Source: Odiellus spinosus
Taxonomy: Eukaryota > Arthropoda > Arachnida > Opiliones > Phalangiidae
Length of the DNA stretch: 64,000 nucleotides
Reading direction: 5' to 3'
NCBI GenBank assembly: GCA_963920705.1
Contig: OY987233.1
Span: 1,973,501 to 2,037,500 of the forward strand
Positions within the stretch are counted from its first letter, which is position 1, and the number at the start of each line of letters is the position of its first letter. Under the pieces are notes generated by a model that searched no databases, was not told the origin of the DNA, and saw nothing but the letters and a program-made list of their open reading frames with translations. Both the position numbers and the translations under genes were made by a program. Positions 46,006-57,599 of this stretch are shown in pieces.

Positions 46006-46334
46006 GTAACACCATGAATGTATTCATATCCCATGAATATATAACTGTATTAGTTAGTCTCCCTTCCTATTCAGGGATAGGAGGGGCTTCGTTGTTGTGA
46101 CGTGGGTCACGTGCCGGAAGTAATATTTTTTTAAAAAAACAACAAGCAGTCGACTCTAAGCAGACAAATTTTGATGGCTGTTCCAGCCTCCCGGGTTGAT
46201 TGCATTTGTTGCACTAGAAAATGGAATTTTCAACTTAAGTAACGCTTTTACAATAAAAAAAAATCAAGCATTAATTGTGATAATTAAGTAACAAAATATA
46301 AAAAGTTGTGGGTGAGCTTCTAGCATGCTAAAAT

Positions 46335-48428
46335 ATGCCATCACCTTGTAACACTAAGCCTTGGACCACTAACACTGATAGAAAAGATTCAAAAAAAGAT
46401 GAATTTAAGCCAAGAACTCTGGTTAAGAAGCAGAAACTCCATAAAAAGAAAGTAATACCTCGTCAACTAAGAAATTTAGGAACAATACTCTCTCAAATTA
46501 AAAATTTTGAGGGGGAAGAATTGTTAGCAAACGTCCAAGCTAAGTTATTAGTTGATATCCATGGATGTAGAGATTCAAAAATGATTGTTGTGGAAAACTT
46601 GGGATTAGGACAGTCAGATTCTAGTAGAGCATCACCAAACTCATCTTTACTAGTCACGAGAAGAGATAAACTAGTCAATGAATTAAAAAATCTATTTTTG
46701 AAACATTACGAAGACGTTGGAAACGATCAGCTTGTAAAAAATGAGGATAAGCATATGGAAATGGAAAAGCGATGGTTTCGTAGTTTAGGATTCATTTGCA
46801 AGGTCCTCGTCAATAATTCAGGAGAGTCCCTTAGTGAAGTGGAAGATACTCTTCTCAGCATTTTATTTAACTGCTCTGGAACTCAAAGCCTCAGTGATAT
46901 AGTCGCAGTTTTCCACGCAATAGCCCACTCAACTTTTGACATTCTAATGAAAAAAGGCCTCGAAGAAGAAACAAGTTCAAACAGTATTTCGGACCTAAAT
47001 AACAATAATCCTGGGTAAGGCAAGTGGCTCATGTTGAATATTTAACTTTCTCTAATACTTTCGATAATTTTCCAGATTCATAGATGGGGATCAAAGTTTA
47101 AGATTGATATCACTGGCTGGAGGATGCCTGGGTCAAATGATGAACAATTACAAGGAAGTTTGGAATAAGAAGACCAAAAGCAACACGGAATTCGTAAATT
47201 TTATAACTTCTATCACAATGTGCAAAGAAGAGAAAAGCAATCTGGAGGAGGCCCTAAAAGATAGAGATAGAGGTGGCCTATTATTCCCTAGAAGTGAACT
47301 AAACCGTTTCCTCATAACTTTTGAAAGAGAATTGGGTAAAGTTGCAAATAAAGAAACGATGAAATCTTATGGAGCAAACGCAATCAAGGTACTGTTATAC
47401 TCTAAATGTTCATTTTCTATTTTGATTGGCTAAACGAACAGCTTTTAGCGTCGTTTAAAAAATTTTAAAGGGAAAAGTGAAAGAAAAACATGTTAAACGT
47501 TCTAGATTTTACTATATCCTAGTTTTTACTTTACAGGTTATTTGTTCTCACATGAAAAATTCTATACTATTGCAAGAAGAATTTGAGCAAGCTGTGAACA
47601 ACATGGAATTTGCAGACTGTCGTATGTTTGAACTGGAAAATAGAGAGCCTTTTTTGAAAATATTTCTCAGAAAAATGGTTCACGCTAGAGTTGGGGCTTT
47701 TATAAGTTCATATAATCAGTTAAAGGTTAATATTCTCAAGAATTTTAATTTTTAAGTCTTAATTATACGTGTAATTTATTTTATTAAAGGTTGATGCGAG
47801 AAAGGGGCTTTCTAAAGGAGGGTCAATGCTCCGAGATGATTTGTACGGGTATGCCAAAAATCAAAAGAATAAAAAGGCTGAAACAAGAAAGAAAGAAAAA
47901 AATGTCTGTGATAAAAGAAAACCAAACAAACCTAAATCAATATGTTGTGTTATTGAAGACCCTCTTCCTAGTTTTAGTAATGCTGAAGACCCTCTTCCTA
48001 GTTTTAGTAATACTGAAGACCCTCTTCCTAGTTTTAGTAATACTGAAGACCCTCTTCCTAGTTTTAGTAATACTGAAGACCCTCTTCCTAGTTTTAGTAA
48101 TACTGAAGACCCTCTTCCTAGTTCTAGTAATACTGAAGATCCTTTTCCTAATTCTAGTAACCTAGATCTTGATAGAGTAGCCGAATCACACTCTGGGATC
48201 AAAATTAGACCCAAAGCAGCAAACTATTTAACCGAAAGACCTCTTCCTTGTTCTAGTCGTAGTCAAAAACTATTTATGGAAGCTGAATGTGATACGCAGC
48301 CATCATGCTCTGGCAACAAAAGTTCCTGTTTTAAAAAATCTCAAAAAGAACTTGAGTTTATTGGCCATAAGTCACTTTTTTCACGTTCAAAACGAACTAT
48401 AAAACCAAGAAAAATATTAGATCTGTAA
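46335..48428 (+). CDS. Unrecognised 606-residue accessory protein of the P-like transposon
   Basis: Exons 46335-47014, 47076-47388, 47537-47725 and 47790-48428 join through GT-AG introns (60, 148 and 64 nt) with the frame preserved at every junction, giving 606 residues. The N-terminus is basic (KKQKLHKKKVIPRQLRN); the middle is helical (KRWFRSLGFICKVL, LISLAGGCLGQMM). The C-terminal half is basic, then has seven units of EDPLPSFSNT, and ends in a Ser/Lys-rich tail (SKRTIKPRKILDL). No known domain is evident to me. Its place in an element with a transposase, the intact frame and the convergent layout suggest a transposition-associated role, possibly end binding, regulation or targeting. That is inference. 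Confidence 0.72.
47955..48164 (+). repeat. Seven coding 30 bp units (EDPLPSFSNT)
   Basis: Units start at 47955, 47985, 48015, 48045, 48075, 48105 and 48135. The central ones are identical; the last two are diverged. Confidence 0.97.
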
Positions 48429-48474
48429 CTTTTCTTATTTTAGAATTTTAATAAAATTTTGTTTTTACATTAGT

Positions 48475-51400
48475 TTAAGTTTTTGTTAATGTTTTAGGTT
48501 TAGTTTTCTCTAAAACCATATGAGCTACTGCTAATGGTGTACTACGATAATCGCCGTGAGAAAAGTGCATGCCATGAACGTCTCTTTTTATCAAGAAAGC
48601 TCTTCTTGCTGTGGCATAATTAATACCCGATAACTTTCCTGCAGTGCTAAATTTGAATTGGCTAAAAAGGGTTTCAACAGCACTGCCATTAATTTTGCCA
48701 GGTGACAAGAAATAGTCGGGGTTGGCTTCCAAATAGTCTGTAGAGAGATTTCGAAATCCATAATACATGACTCTTAGCAAATCCCAAGTCTAAAATTTAT
48801 AGAAAATAATTAGTTAAAAAAAATAGGGATAGCCAACATTTCAACTAACCTGCCAAGATAAGAACTGAGTTTGTTTAAAATCTGGATCACCTGAAATCAA
48901 ATTACAATACCGTTATTTATTTATTTATTTATTTATTTATTCATTTATTTATTTATTCATTTATTTATTTATTCATTTATTTATTTATTCATTTATTTAT
49001 TTATTCATTTATTTATTTATTCATTTATTTATTTATTCATTTATTTATTTATTCATTTATTTATTTATTCATTTATTTATTTATTCATTTATTCATTTAT
49101 TCATTTATTCATTTATTCATTTATTCATTTATTCATTTATTCATTTATTCATTTATTCATTTATTCATTTATTCATTTATTCATTTATTCATTTATTCAT
49201 TCATTTATTCATTCATTCATTCATTCATTCATTCATTCATTCATTCATTCATTCATTCATTCATTCATTCATTCATTCATTCATTCATTCATTCATTCAT
49301 TCATTCATTCATTCATTCATTCATTCATTCATTCATTCATTCATTCATTCATTCATTCATTCATTCATTCATTCATTCATTCATTCATTCATTCATTCAT
49401 TCATTCATTCATTCATTCATTCATTCATTCATTCATTCATTCATTCATTCATTCATTCATTCATTCATTCATTCATTCATTCATTCATTCATTCATTCAT
49501 TCATTCATTCATTCATTCATTCATTCATTCATTCATTCATTCATTCATTCATTCATTCATTCATTCATTCATTCATTCATTCATTCATTCATTCATTCAT
49601 TCATTCATTCATTCATTCATTCATTCATTCATTCATTCATTCATTCATTCATTCATTCATTCATTCATTCATTCATTCATTCATTCATTCATTCATTCAT
49701 TCATTCATTCATTCATTCATTCATTCATTCATTCATTCATTCATTCATTCATTCATTCATTCATTCATTCATTCATTCATTCATTCATTCATTCATTCAT
49801 TCATTCATTCATTCATTCATTCATTCATTCATTCATTCATTCATTCATTCATTCATTCATTCATTCATTCATTCATTCATTCATTCATTCATTCATTCAT
49901 TCATTCATTCATTCATTCATTCATTCATTCATTCATTCATTCATTCATTCATTCATTCATTCATTCATTCATTCATTCATTCATTCATTCATTCATTCAT
50001 TCATTCATTCATTCATTCATTCATTCATTCATTCATTCATTCATTCATTCATTCATTCATTCATTCATTCATTCATTCATTCATTCATTCATTCATTCAT
50101 TCATTCATTCATTCATTCATTCATTCATTCATTCATTCATTCATTCATTCATTCATTCATTCATTCATTCATTCATTCATTCATTCATTCATTCATTCAT
50201 TCATTCATTCATTCATTCATTCATTCATTCATTCATTCATTCATTCATTCATTCATTCATTCATTCATTCATTCATTCATTCATTCATTCATTCATTCAT
50301 TCATTCATTCATTCATTCATTCATTCATTCATTCATTCATTCATTCATTCATTCATTCATTCATTCATTCATTCATTCATTCATTCATTCATTCATTCAT
50401 TCATTCATTCATTCATTCATTCATTCATTCATTCATTCATTCATTCATTCATTCATTCATTCATTCATTCATTCATTCATTCATTCATTCATTCATTCAT
50501 TCATTCATTCATTCATTCATTCATTCATTCATTCATTCATTCATTCATTCATTCATTCATTCATTCATTCATTCATTCATTCATTCATTCATTCATTCAT
50601 TCATTCATTCATTCATTCATTCATTCATTCATTCATTCATTCATTCATTCATTCATTCATTCATTCATTCATTCATTCATTCATTCATTCATTCATTCAT
50701 TCATTCATTCATTCATTCATTCATTCATTCATTCATTCATTCATTCATTCATTCATTCATTCATTCATTCATTCATTCATTCATTCATTCATTCATTCAT
50801 TCATTCATTCATTCATTCATTCATTCATTCATTCATTCATTCATTCATTCATTCATTCATTCATTCATTCATTCATTCATTCATTCATTCATTCATTCAT
50901 TCATTCATTCATTCATTCATTCATTCATTCATTCATTCATTCATTCATTCATTCATTCATTCATTTATTTATTTATTTATTTATTTATTAAAAAAAAGAC
51001 ATTAAGTATATTTACTTTCGATTGCGTCAATCCAAGAAGCAAAGAAATTAAAACCCTCCTCAATCCTCTCCAACACAGGATGATCAAGCCTCCAAAGACG
51101 GAATCTCTGGAGAATTCCTCGCTCAAAAATGTAGTTGCACGCTTTAAGATAATCATAAACAGCTAATACTTCAGGGGCATCAGCCGGGGCCTTAATCACT
51201 TCTGCAGGTTTAGAAGAACAGAGCTCGACTGTAGGTGGTTTTGCGTAGTGTAGAAGTGCTACCAGCATCTCTTCTTGCTACAATAGAAAAAACGAAAAGT
51301 CAAGAACGTTAGCTTAAATATGTATCAAAGGGAATCTTATCCTCCAAATTTTTTCCCAGCAACAAACCACTTTTAAACACCAAAAAAATTTAGAGGCTGG

Positions 51401-53694
51401 TAATAGTTGAAACTTCCGCGGCCATATTTTTATAAAGATTATTATTACTTGCATTATTTTGGCCGGTTTAACGTTTAACTTTGTCCACGAATCCCTTTCA
51501 ATATAGCTCTTCTGCAAGTTTTTAACAAGTTTTGGAAGGTTTTTTTTCATCCTTACAACTTCTCTGTCATAGTGTTTTTCGATGACTGACCAACCGAAAC
51601 AAATACCAGATGGACTTTTGAAATTTCTTGCCCCGTCTGGATGTCTCGAAGCGTGGAGTTGATTAATCAAACTTTTCAACTATAAATAATTAAAAGTTAT
51701 AGTAACGATCAGGATAATAAATCAAATTGGCTTTGTTTATTACCTCGTGAGTGGGGCAAATTACCCAATTAATTCTGTGGCCTGGCCAAAATGGATTATC
51801 AAAGGAAGGATTAATCACGTGCGAGCCATCTTTCTTCCCAAATGACTTCTTAGGATGTCCCATCGTAAACTTTATAATGCTTAGATTTGTGCTAGCTCCG
51901 TCACATACACAGGCCCTGACATGAAAATCATTGAACTCAAAAATACGTATTGTATTCATCAGGCATGTGAATAAATTTTTCCGATTAACTGATCCAGCGA
52001 AGGTAAAATATGGCCCAAGTACATCAAAGTTATGAGAAAGGTCTCTCCACAAGAACTGGAGGATATATCGAGTTTCGTTTTCCTTGGCACCCGAAATTTG
52101 TTCATAAATATCTCCAAGCATTGTGAAATCCAGTTCACTCATGGCATATCCGGTTATCTCGTGGTTCTTCGAGTTCCACATGATTTTTCCAATTACCCGA
52201 ACCTCATCAAAAATCAAGATTCCTTCGCCCAGGGGAACTTGCAACCCCTTTTCTTCTTGCTCAATCTTTATCTTAGCATAAAGTTCCCTTTGAGATTCGA
52301 GATACGTATTTGAGAAACCGGGTTTGTCTAGACGATGGCTCGTGAAATGTTTCAACGTAGACTCGCATGGGAGATTTAAAATATGAAAACTTTTGAGAGC
52401 TGCGTAGGCTGCTGGACTTCTGATGTACACTGACAAGGCAATTCTATACGTGATGAGGGACCACTTGTTACTTCTATTTCCTGTAACTGTGAAAAACATA
52501 CATTAAAACAAATTTTATACTATGATACACATTTAAAAAAATTACCATATTTTTTTTGGTCTTTTTTAAAAGTAATGATATCTTCAGTATGCCGGTCTAG
52601 TCTGTCTTTCTTCCAAATTTGTTTCAGTTGGGCTTTAGTTTTTGGATTTTCATCCAGGACCTCATTGAGATCGTCTTTAAAATCACAGTCTATCTTCGCA
52701 ACAAATGTCCCAGTTCTTCCGATTGCTTCTCAGATAGTTTCACTTCAAATTTCGTAAGTCTTTTTCTAAGGTGGGCAATTTCATTCATTTGCGATTTTCT
52801 CTTTTCCTTCAAATTCAAGAGACGTTTTTTCTGAGTAGTAGGTGTCAAATAACGAATTGGTACTCTTGACGTAATATTAGTAGGAGTTCTAACGATTTTT
52901 GGTGTAGTCATTGTGGTTTTGATAGGAGAATGCATGTTAGAACCTTCGATATTTTTAGCACAGACCCGCTTAACTTTCAGTTGGGATTGACTTTCACATT
53001 TGCGCTTAGCTCGTCGCATTAAGAAAGAATGGCAATTTTGACACCGATGGAAAGGGTATGCTGGCAAATGAAATTTTTTGTTTATGTTAATTAAGAGTTC
53101 ACAATTAGGTCCTTCGTAAACGTAGGCTCCACCTGGATACTGCCTCTTAATCTTAAAGATGGTATGCTCAACACCTTTCAGCTTCAAACTATCGAATTCA
53201 TCAACAGTTATCCCGCAACAAAGTTTCACTCCGCCAGCTTCAATTGATCCCAAAGCAGAAACCTTACGTAAGAGTTCAATAAAATCCTTCTCGATTTCCC
53301 ATACTTGATTGACCAAACATGCCAATTTGGCAATTTTCTTCATGCTTCGTCCAAAAACAACCAAATGCGCAGACCAAGTACAAGAAGAAACTACTACTTT
53401 AACTGGATTTGGCACAACATTTTCTTCTCTCGGAGCTCTATAGCTTTTGTCATGTGAAAGTTTATCTATGGCTTTAAATATATCATCTTGCTCGTTAATT
53501 TTTCCACCAACAGCAGGGAAGAAATGGGTGTCATCTGTTCTTACTATTTCAAATGTAATCAGCTTATCATTTTCATCCCTTTCTTTCAAGCCAAGGCCTA
53601 CGATTTCGCTCACCGTTTTAACGTTTAAATTGGGAAAAACATTGCACGCGCTAGCTAGAATTTCCTTTAGCAATTCGGGTTCGGCTTCCGACAT
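48475..53694 (-). CDS. P-like transposase, six exons, one probable frameshift
   Basis: The exons in gene order are 53694-52546, 52486-51744, 51679-51449, 51277-51016, 48890-48850 and 48789-48475, with GT-AG junctions that keep frame. Exon 1 has a one-base break near 52700-52735, where LSEKQSEELG runs to a stop while the adjacent frame continues into DDLNEVLDENP. The total is about 913 residues. Features: a Cys pair region (FHRCQNCHSFLMRRAKRKC), a basic linker, a leucine-rich coiled segment, then a core with LITYRIALSVYIRSPAAYAA and GILIFDEVRV (Asp). The core goes on with LQFLWRDLSHNFDVLGPYF, VCDGASTN (Asp), NWVICPTHE-LKSLIN and GSAVETLFSQFKF (likely Glu). This resembles P-superfamily transposases; no THAP finger is visible. 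Confidence 0.78.
48913..50990. repeat. 2.1 kb TCAT/TTTA microsatellite in a transposase intron
   Basis: From left to right: pure TTTA, then a 12 bp compound unit (TTCATTTATTTA) to about 49085, then an 8 bp compound unit (TTCATTTA) to about 49200. Pure TTCA follows for about 1.75 kb, then six TTTA units. It fills the intron between 51015 and 48891 of the minus-strand transposase. Confidence 0.98.
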
Positions 53695-53988
53695 ATTAAT
53701 TCACATAAATGGGAATATCTTTAAAGATTCTTTATCATTTAAACTGAAATATCACGATCCAAACCGAGTTTACCGACGGCCACGACCCAAAATAGTAATA
53801 AAAAAAAAATTACCTAAAAATAATCGTCTGCTGTTTACACTTCCGAGTGTCTCGATCCTGATTGGCTTTGGAGATTGCGTAACAAGTGTAACTCTGTAGA
53901 AGGGTACCGCCCATCCCTGACCCACATGGTAGAAAGGCTAATGCTAGAGTTATATATTCATGGGATATGAATACATTCATGGTAACAC

Positions 53989-54599
53989 GTTGAACCAGAA
54001 AACCTTTTCATTCTTTCGAGTTGCCACTTCTGATTTTTATCTTCCTTCCCTTGCTTTATTGTTTCAGAGCACAGTCTCGCAGCAGCGTCTGGCTAATAGC
54101 GTATCCTTTTCAGCTGTTGTTCAGCTGTTGGTTCCTTGTGCACGGACTTGACTTTTTTAAAATGGCAGAACTCTTCAAAGGGTATGGGTTCATGCATTCT
54201 TTTACTGTTCGCTTTGAGTTTACCCCATTGTTGTGTTAAATCAGTTGAGCTTACATCTTCCAGCGACTCAACACCTTCGCTGTTCAATAGTAAAAGCACG
54301 GCTAAACAATGTTTACATTTTATACTTAATCCCGCTGCGCAAGAGCATTCAATAATAAATTCATCTTCTCCTTTTAATTGACATACTATCTGATGGGGCT
54401 GAGCCCCTTGGAGATCACTCGTTTTCAAAGAAAGTGCTACGACTGTTAAGCCTTGGTCGTCTCTTTTTTGAATACCGCATAATATGACGTGCTTGCATTT
54501 ATATACTTGTTCACAGTAATCAGCGTAATTATATATTCCATACAGCGTTACTTTAAAACTATCTAGATTTAACGCGTGCGTTTCCCGTAACTCTTCCAT
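53989..54599 (-). pseudogene. Copy 2 nuclease, N-terminal SWIM part
   Basis: The Met at 54599 starts a region with a SWIM finger (IECSCAAGLSIKCKHCLAVL). A TAG at 54093-54095 is followed by the same open frame to the P-like insertion (LCSETIKQGKEDKN, then FSGSTCY). That frame continues at 46005 into the YqaJ core. In intact relatives this is the nuclease partner of the ISL2EU transposase. Confidence 0.82.
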
Positions 54600-54737
54600 A
54601 GCGGATAGCGGTAGCGCTATTTTCCTAGACCTACAGAAACACCGTACCCCGTTAGAGCTGCCATAATCAAAACATGGCAGCGCCCCCTATATTCAGTGGC
54701 GCTTGCGAATAGATATTAATAGAAAAAAAAATTATAC

Positions 54738-55083
54738 AAAAAAGACGTATAAATTCGTCCTATGGAAAGTTTAAATTATGTAGTCATTCTATAGGGAGAC
54801 AGAAAAGAGCCAAGGGGGAAAGAAAGCCTGACGTCATGGAACTCCCTTACTAGGGAAGCGTTTTTAATGGCTACTTCTGCAACTCCCACGCTACGGGGGA
54901 TGACACCGATGTGAGAGATAGAAACCTCTGGCGTATCAATGTCTCCCTTGCTCACTCCCTTTAGTAGAATCCACACTTGGACCGGTTATATTTTACGCCA
55001 CCCCTATATATGTAAAAATTTCCATTTTTAAGGGTGAATCTACTATTAAAACTTTCCATAGGCCGAATTTGTACGTCTTTTTT
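54738..55083. mobile_element. 0.35 kb MITE
   Basis: Inverted ends AAAAAAGACGTATAAATTCG followed by (T/G)CCTATGGAAAGTTT. Same core family as the inner block of the MITE at 21400-22328. It lies just outside the right end of ISL2EU copy 2. The interior has no coding sequence. Confidence 0.8.
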
Positions 55084-55086
55084 GCC

Positions 55087-55657
55087 CTTTAAACCCAATT
55101 AAAATTTATTTATTCATCATTTTTGATGTTAATGGCTACAGCAGCCTCACTTGATTCAGTCAGATCTCTACATTTTTACCATTGTCCTTTAAACCCAATT
55201 AAAATTAATTTTTTCATCATTTTTGATGTTAAAAGCTGCGGCTATCCGTTACCCTTGATATTGAGGGCCTCGCTTTACGCGCGCTGACTATCTTGTTTGG
55301 TGACCATTTGCCCTCGGGTAGTTGAAACCAAATCGATATGAAACTGGTTCTCGAAGCAGTTTCGAGAAATCAAATCGATTCGAGAAACGACTCCATCGAA
55401 ATGTTTTGAAACGGTTTAAATCGATTCCAAGGCTTAGTATGAAATCAGCTATTGATAGCGTAGAAGTTGACCTTTATGATAGGTTATTTAAGTAACTTAC
55501 GTCAATAGAAATTCGATAATAAGTATGACATTGCTTCTAAACTTTGGAAGTCATTTTGGAATCGCCTTGTGCTTCCTACTACCTTCTATTCTTAATTCTT
55601 CTTTTACCTCGTCGTGACCTTCTTTTGTAACACATTAATCCTCCAGTACATACAAGA
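55087..55657. other. Dispersed repeats, no gene
   Basis: Two diverged tandem copies (about 108 bp apart) of CCTTTAAACCCAATTAAAAT plus TCATCATTTTTGATGTTAA (55085 and 55190). The 38215-38330 repeat follows (55245-55325), then a CGAGAAA/TCGATT stretch with partial inverted symmetry (55335-55430). Confidence 0.6.
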
Positions 55658-55852
55658 ATACATAGTTTTCAGTAAAGTGGCAAAAGAAAATTCCACCCAC
55701 CTTACCCAGCTTTGCTTTCGTTGCCAGGTTGCCAGGAGCTTGTGAGTGCAGCTCAGTTTCAAAACTGAACTGCTAGCCTTTCCTTCTGCACTCACAAGTG
55801 GTTGGCAACACGGGGGCACGCAACTTACCCCCTTTAGTGAAAACTATGTATA
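55658..55852. mobile_element. 195 bp MITE, same family as 41121-41221
   Basis: Ends ATACATAGTTTTCAGTAAAG and, inverted, CTTTAGTGAAAACTATGTAT. The centre holds an AGTTTCAAAACTGAACT hairpin. Confidence 0.7.
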
Positions 55853-55978
55853 GATTCAACACAAGAATATCGAACCGTACGCTATACCTCTGGTGTAATG
55901 CTAGTTTCGAGCGGGTGGAGCTTACTAGATTTGACGTTATATACGTTATGATTTTCACCCTATCACGAGAGAGATGAG

Positions 55979-56019
55979 GCATGCCAATGGTGGATTCGGA
56001 GAATCCACCATTGGCATGC
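55979..56019. repeat. Perfect 18 bp hairpin
   Basis: GCATGCCAATGGTGGATT, loop CGGAG, then the exact complement. A looser copy of one arm occurs at 56050-56070. Confidence 0.95.
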
Positions 56020-57407
56020 AGGTCACCCCTCCCCCTTCCTCCCCCCCTAAAATCCATCATTGGCAGGCAGACCCCCCTCCACCCCCAAATCCGTATATCG
56101 CCAGCACTTTTTACCCCCCTTTCTACCCCCATCCCCTCTACGGAGGGGGGCCGGTAGGGAGCACTCTCGCCCCCTACCGGTCCCCCTAAAATCTCCCAAC
56201 GGGTAACATTCCGGTACCCTCCGGCTTCTACTGTGTCTCGCCCTGTAGGTGTCCTAGAAAAAGATAGGCTTAAAATCGGCTTCAGCTATACCAGCTCCTG
56301 TAGGTCTGCGGCTAGAAAAAGATAGGCTTCAACATAAATAAAAACCACAGTTTCAAAGACAAAGTCTCGCAAAAATCATTTTTATTGGTGCAAACTATAC
56401 ATTTTTATTTAATATTGCAACTCAAGGCTTTTTTTAGATTGCGTCGTTGCGAGAATACCAACAAATTATCGACTCTTAAAGAGCACCTACGTCTCACAAA
56501 AACATTTTTATTGACAAATATCTTACACGCTATACATTTTAGTTCCATTATAGCAATTTATATCCATTTTAGTTCGCAATTTATACTCATTATTTTTTAC
56601 ACAATCCAACTTTTCCCGACCGTAGCCGATATCTGAAATGTTGTCTTCATCTAAACGAGAAATGATCAACACTTATTTGAAATCGCAAGTTTCTTAACCA
56701 AATTAAATATCAAATAGCAACTAACATACACTAAGCAAATACAAGGTTAATAGAATAAACATCTACCCATTAGCTCAAAATCTTAAAAAAATACCGTTAA
56801 CTTAAAATATTAGCTCACTTTTTTTCCAAGTATAACATCGATGCGACTCGTTCAGTTGGGGTACGATCGAGTGTATGGCCCGTACGTAAAATCCTGGCGC
56901 TACATTCCAACGATTTACAATGGCATGGGAGTTCCGAGTTTTATTCCGCAGTGATTGATTTGTTTACCGCGAATTCGAAAAAAATTTCCATCCTTTGCCG
57001 GATAGCCACGGCATCAGCCGCAAACCCCAAATCTTTTGTAATCTCCCCTTCTTTTTCGGCATGAGGTCCAGCTACGTTTCAACGAAATAGCGGTTACTCG
57101 TAGGGTTCACCGCCCAGGGTCCCGTCCTTTTCTTAAATCCTTTTTCCTTATGGCTTGGAACTTTTCAATGTTATTTCACCTTTTCCGTATAGCAGGCCGT
57201 CAGTACTGTTCCTCAACACCGTTTTCTATGTCCTCTCTACCTTTTTTCCCTCGCCGGTGGTCTAAAATATCGTCTGTAAACAGGTTGGGTAAGCGTATAG
57301 AAATAGCTACACCTCGGAGTTTAACCTTAAAATACACTTTGCACTTGTACAAAAAACTAGTACGCTTCCTTCTGCTAAAAAAAAGTTCAATTAAACGTGA
57401 AAGGTGA
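56020..57407. other. No convincing gene
   Basis: C-rich then AT-rich. CTAGAAAAAGATAGGCTT occurs twice (about 56252 and 56308), each preceded by CTGTAGGT. A short minus-strand open stretch near 56960-57090 (EGEITKDLGFAADAVAIRQR) is protein-like but has no start and no recognised domain. It could belong to the viral element or be chance. I could not place the terminal repeat of the adintovirus-like element here. Confidence 0.45.
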
Positions 57408-57599
57408 TTATACGCGGCTATGGTTTAACGATTGAACGGTGTTTGGTTTCAAGTCGATCTTTATGTCATAGTGCTGAACCCAAAAATTCATAAATTCAAG
57501 AACACCGATAACTATCAAAAGGGTTAATAGGAGGATAAGATTTTGAGGTTTTTTATCCAAAATTCTCGAGAGAGCTGTAGATTCGGGCGGTATGTCCAT
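57408..57599 (-). CDS. Small single-pass membrane protein, hypothetical
   Basis: A 63-residue frame with a clear hydrophobic segment (residues about 22-42: LILLLTLLIVIGVLEF) and an amphipathic, basic C-terminus. It lies divergent from the virus-like operon with 0.67 kb between. Small membrane proteins occur in Polinton-like elements, so it may be viral, but no homology is recognised and chance is not excluded. Confidence 0.35.
   Translation of the reverse strand: MDIPPESTALSRILDKKPQNLILLLTLLIVIGVLEFMNFWVQHYDIKIDLKPNTVQSLNHSRV

Larger units (their letters stand above)
46013..53981. mobile_element. P-superfamily-like transposon with two genes, 7 bp target duplication
   Basis: The termini are perfect 34 bp inverted repeats beginning CATGAATGTATTCATATCCC, with weaker similarity continuing to about 65 bp. 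GTAACAC flanks both ends (46006-46012, 53982-53988), and the host nuclease frame is continuous across the site. It carries a plus-strand accessory gene (46335-48428) and a convergent minus-strand transposase gene (48475-53694) whose stops are about 50 bp apart. The CATGA start recalls P-element ends, but P normally makes an 8 bp duplication, so the exact superfamily is an inference. Confidence 0.85.
38586..54709 (+). mobile_element. ISL2EU-type transposon copy 2, holding two nested transposons
   Basis: The left end TTCGCCTCCGCC and right end GGCGCTTGCGAA (complement TTCGCAAGCGCC) are each next to a TA (38584-38585, 54710-54711). Subtracting the inserts at 38906-44066 and 46013-53981 leaves about 3.0 kb. 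That sequence encodes a THAP-DDE transposase (plus) and a SWIM-YqaJ nuclease (minus), arranged convergently. Confidence 0.8.

Noticed and set aside
47861-48214. Minus-strand repetitive frame over the decapeptide array.
   Set aside because: Antisense of the coding repeat; any frame through a 30 bp periodic repeat stays open by arithmetic.
48913-50990. CRISPR-like or satellite-centromere array.
   Set aside because: The unit is 4 bp with no spacers, so it is a simple microsatellite.
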